The position numbers were made by a program, and so were the translations under genes. Shown piece after piece: positions 63,950-64,000 of a DNA stretch of 64,000 nt. Under the pieces are notes generated by a model that did no database searches, had not been told where the DNA came from, and saw only the letters and a list, made by a program, of their open reading frames with translations. The stretch is from contig CALSLL010000003.1 in assembly GCA_943787185.1 (NCBI GenBank), positions 62,001 to 126,000 on the forward strand, written 5' to 3'. The stretch comes from UBA10349 sp003485905 (lineage in GTDB: Bacteria > Pseudomonadota > Gammaproteobacteria > Arenicellales > Arenicellaceae). How positions within the stretch are numbered: the first letter of the stretch is position 1; every line of letters starts with the position of its first letter.

Positions 63950-64000
63950 CTAAGCTGCCATTGCTTTGTTAGCTATCTTCTTACCCTTCTCAGCGGCTTC
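63950..64000 (-). CDS. Lys/Ala-rich protein, C-terminal end only
   Basis: Only the last 16 codons and the stop are in the window: EAAEKGKKIANKAMAA. The Lys/Ala composition resembles phasins or histone-H1-like proteins, but too little is visible to name it. It ends at a good terminator. Confidence 0.5.
   Translation of the reverse strand, partial: EAAEKGKKIANKAMAA

Noticed and set aside
1..64000. CRISPR arrays, tRNA and rRNA genes.
   Set aside because: I found no regularly spaced direct repeats, tRNA-like clover pattern or rRNA sequence anywhere in the window by eye.

Overview
The window looks like chromosome of a Gram-negative gammaproteobacterium, probably marine or sediment-living and moderately AT-rich. 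The right half carries a typical gammaproteobacterial housekeeping set: rne divergent from rluC, the YceF-type maf pyrophosphatase, an SppA-type protease, rlmD, cysM, baeSR and recJ. The left half is rich in exported enzymes, quinoprotein, TonB and Tat features. I found no rRNA, tRNA, CRISPR array or phage genes.

Region by region. 1-7.4 kb: end of an alpha/beta hydrolase, a Tat-exported aldo/keto reductase, a YtcJ-like amidohydrolase lipoprotein, an HD-domain nucleotidase, an amino-acid permease and two methyltransferases with signal peptides. 7.5-22.8 kb: a family expansion built from two exported modules. One is DUF6152, a small protein whose predicted mature N-terminus is His-His. The other is an unnamed beta-rich partner module. 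They occur as neighbouring genes beside a PQQ alcohol dehydrogenase with a cytochrome c domain (7989-12323) and as three fused genes (12615, 20533, 21672). YceI, an lldD-type flavin dehydrogenase, an MFS carrier and a sulfur group (TlpA-like thioredoxin, TcyP-like cystine carrier, YeeE/YedE carrier) lie in between. 22.9-32.3 kb: a glycine-zipper lipoprotein, a frameshifted endostatin-like gene, a CocE-type hydrolase, an Lrp regulator divergent from leuA, then another DUF6152 plus partner pair just before a TonB-dependent receptor. 32.3-37.5 kb: a Tat-exported LigW-like amidohydrolase, an NHL beta-propeller protein, an intact IS30-family element and a FrsA-like hydrolase.

37.6-64 kb is mostly core genome: M48 protease, peroxiredoxin, an unknown protein with an internal repeat, fadJ-fadI (FadJ has a histone-H1-like Lys/Ala tail), maf-glycosyltransferase-sppA, rluC-gph-Rieske, rne, rlmD, a PolB-like exonuclease, cysM, cytochrome c', baeS-baeR divergent from a four-EF-hand protein, a truncated hemoglobin, cytochrome b561, recJ, a VanZ-like protein, and the last codons of a Lys/Ala-rich protein.

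The best candidate for an undescribed system is the DUF6152/partner expansion: six DUF6152 and six partner modules in about 22 kb. All DUF6152 copies keep a predicted N-terminal His-His and an Asn-Pro-His motif 28-29 residues into the mature protein. That pattern suggests an N-terminal-histidine metal site, perhaps copper, serving periplasmic oxidation chemistry with the PQQ dehydrogenase and TonB receptor. The spacing and fusions are seen in the sequence; the metal role is inference.
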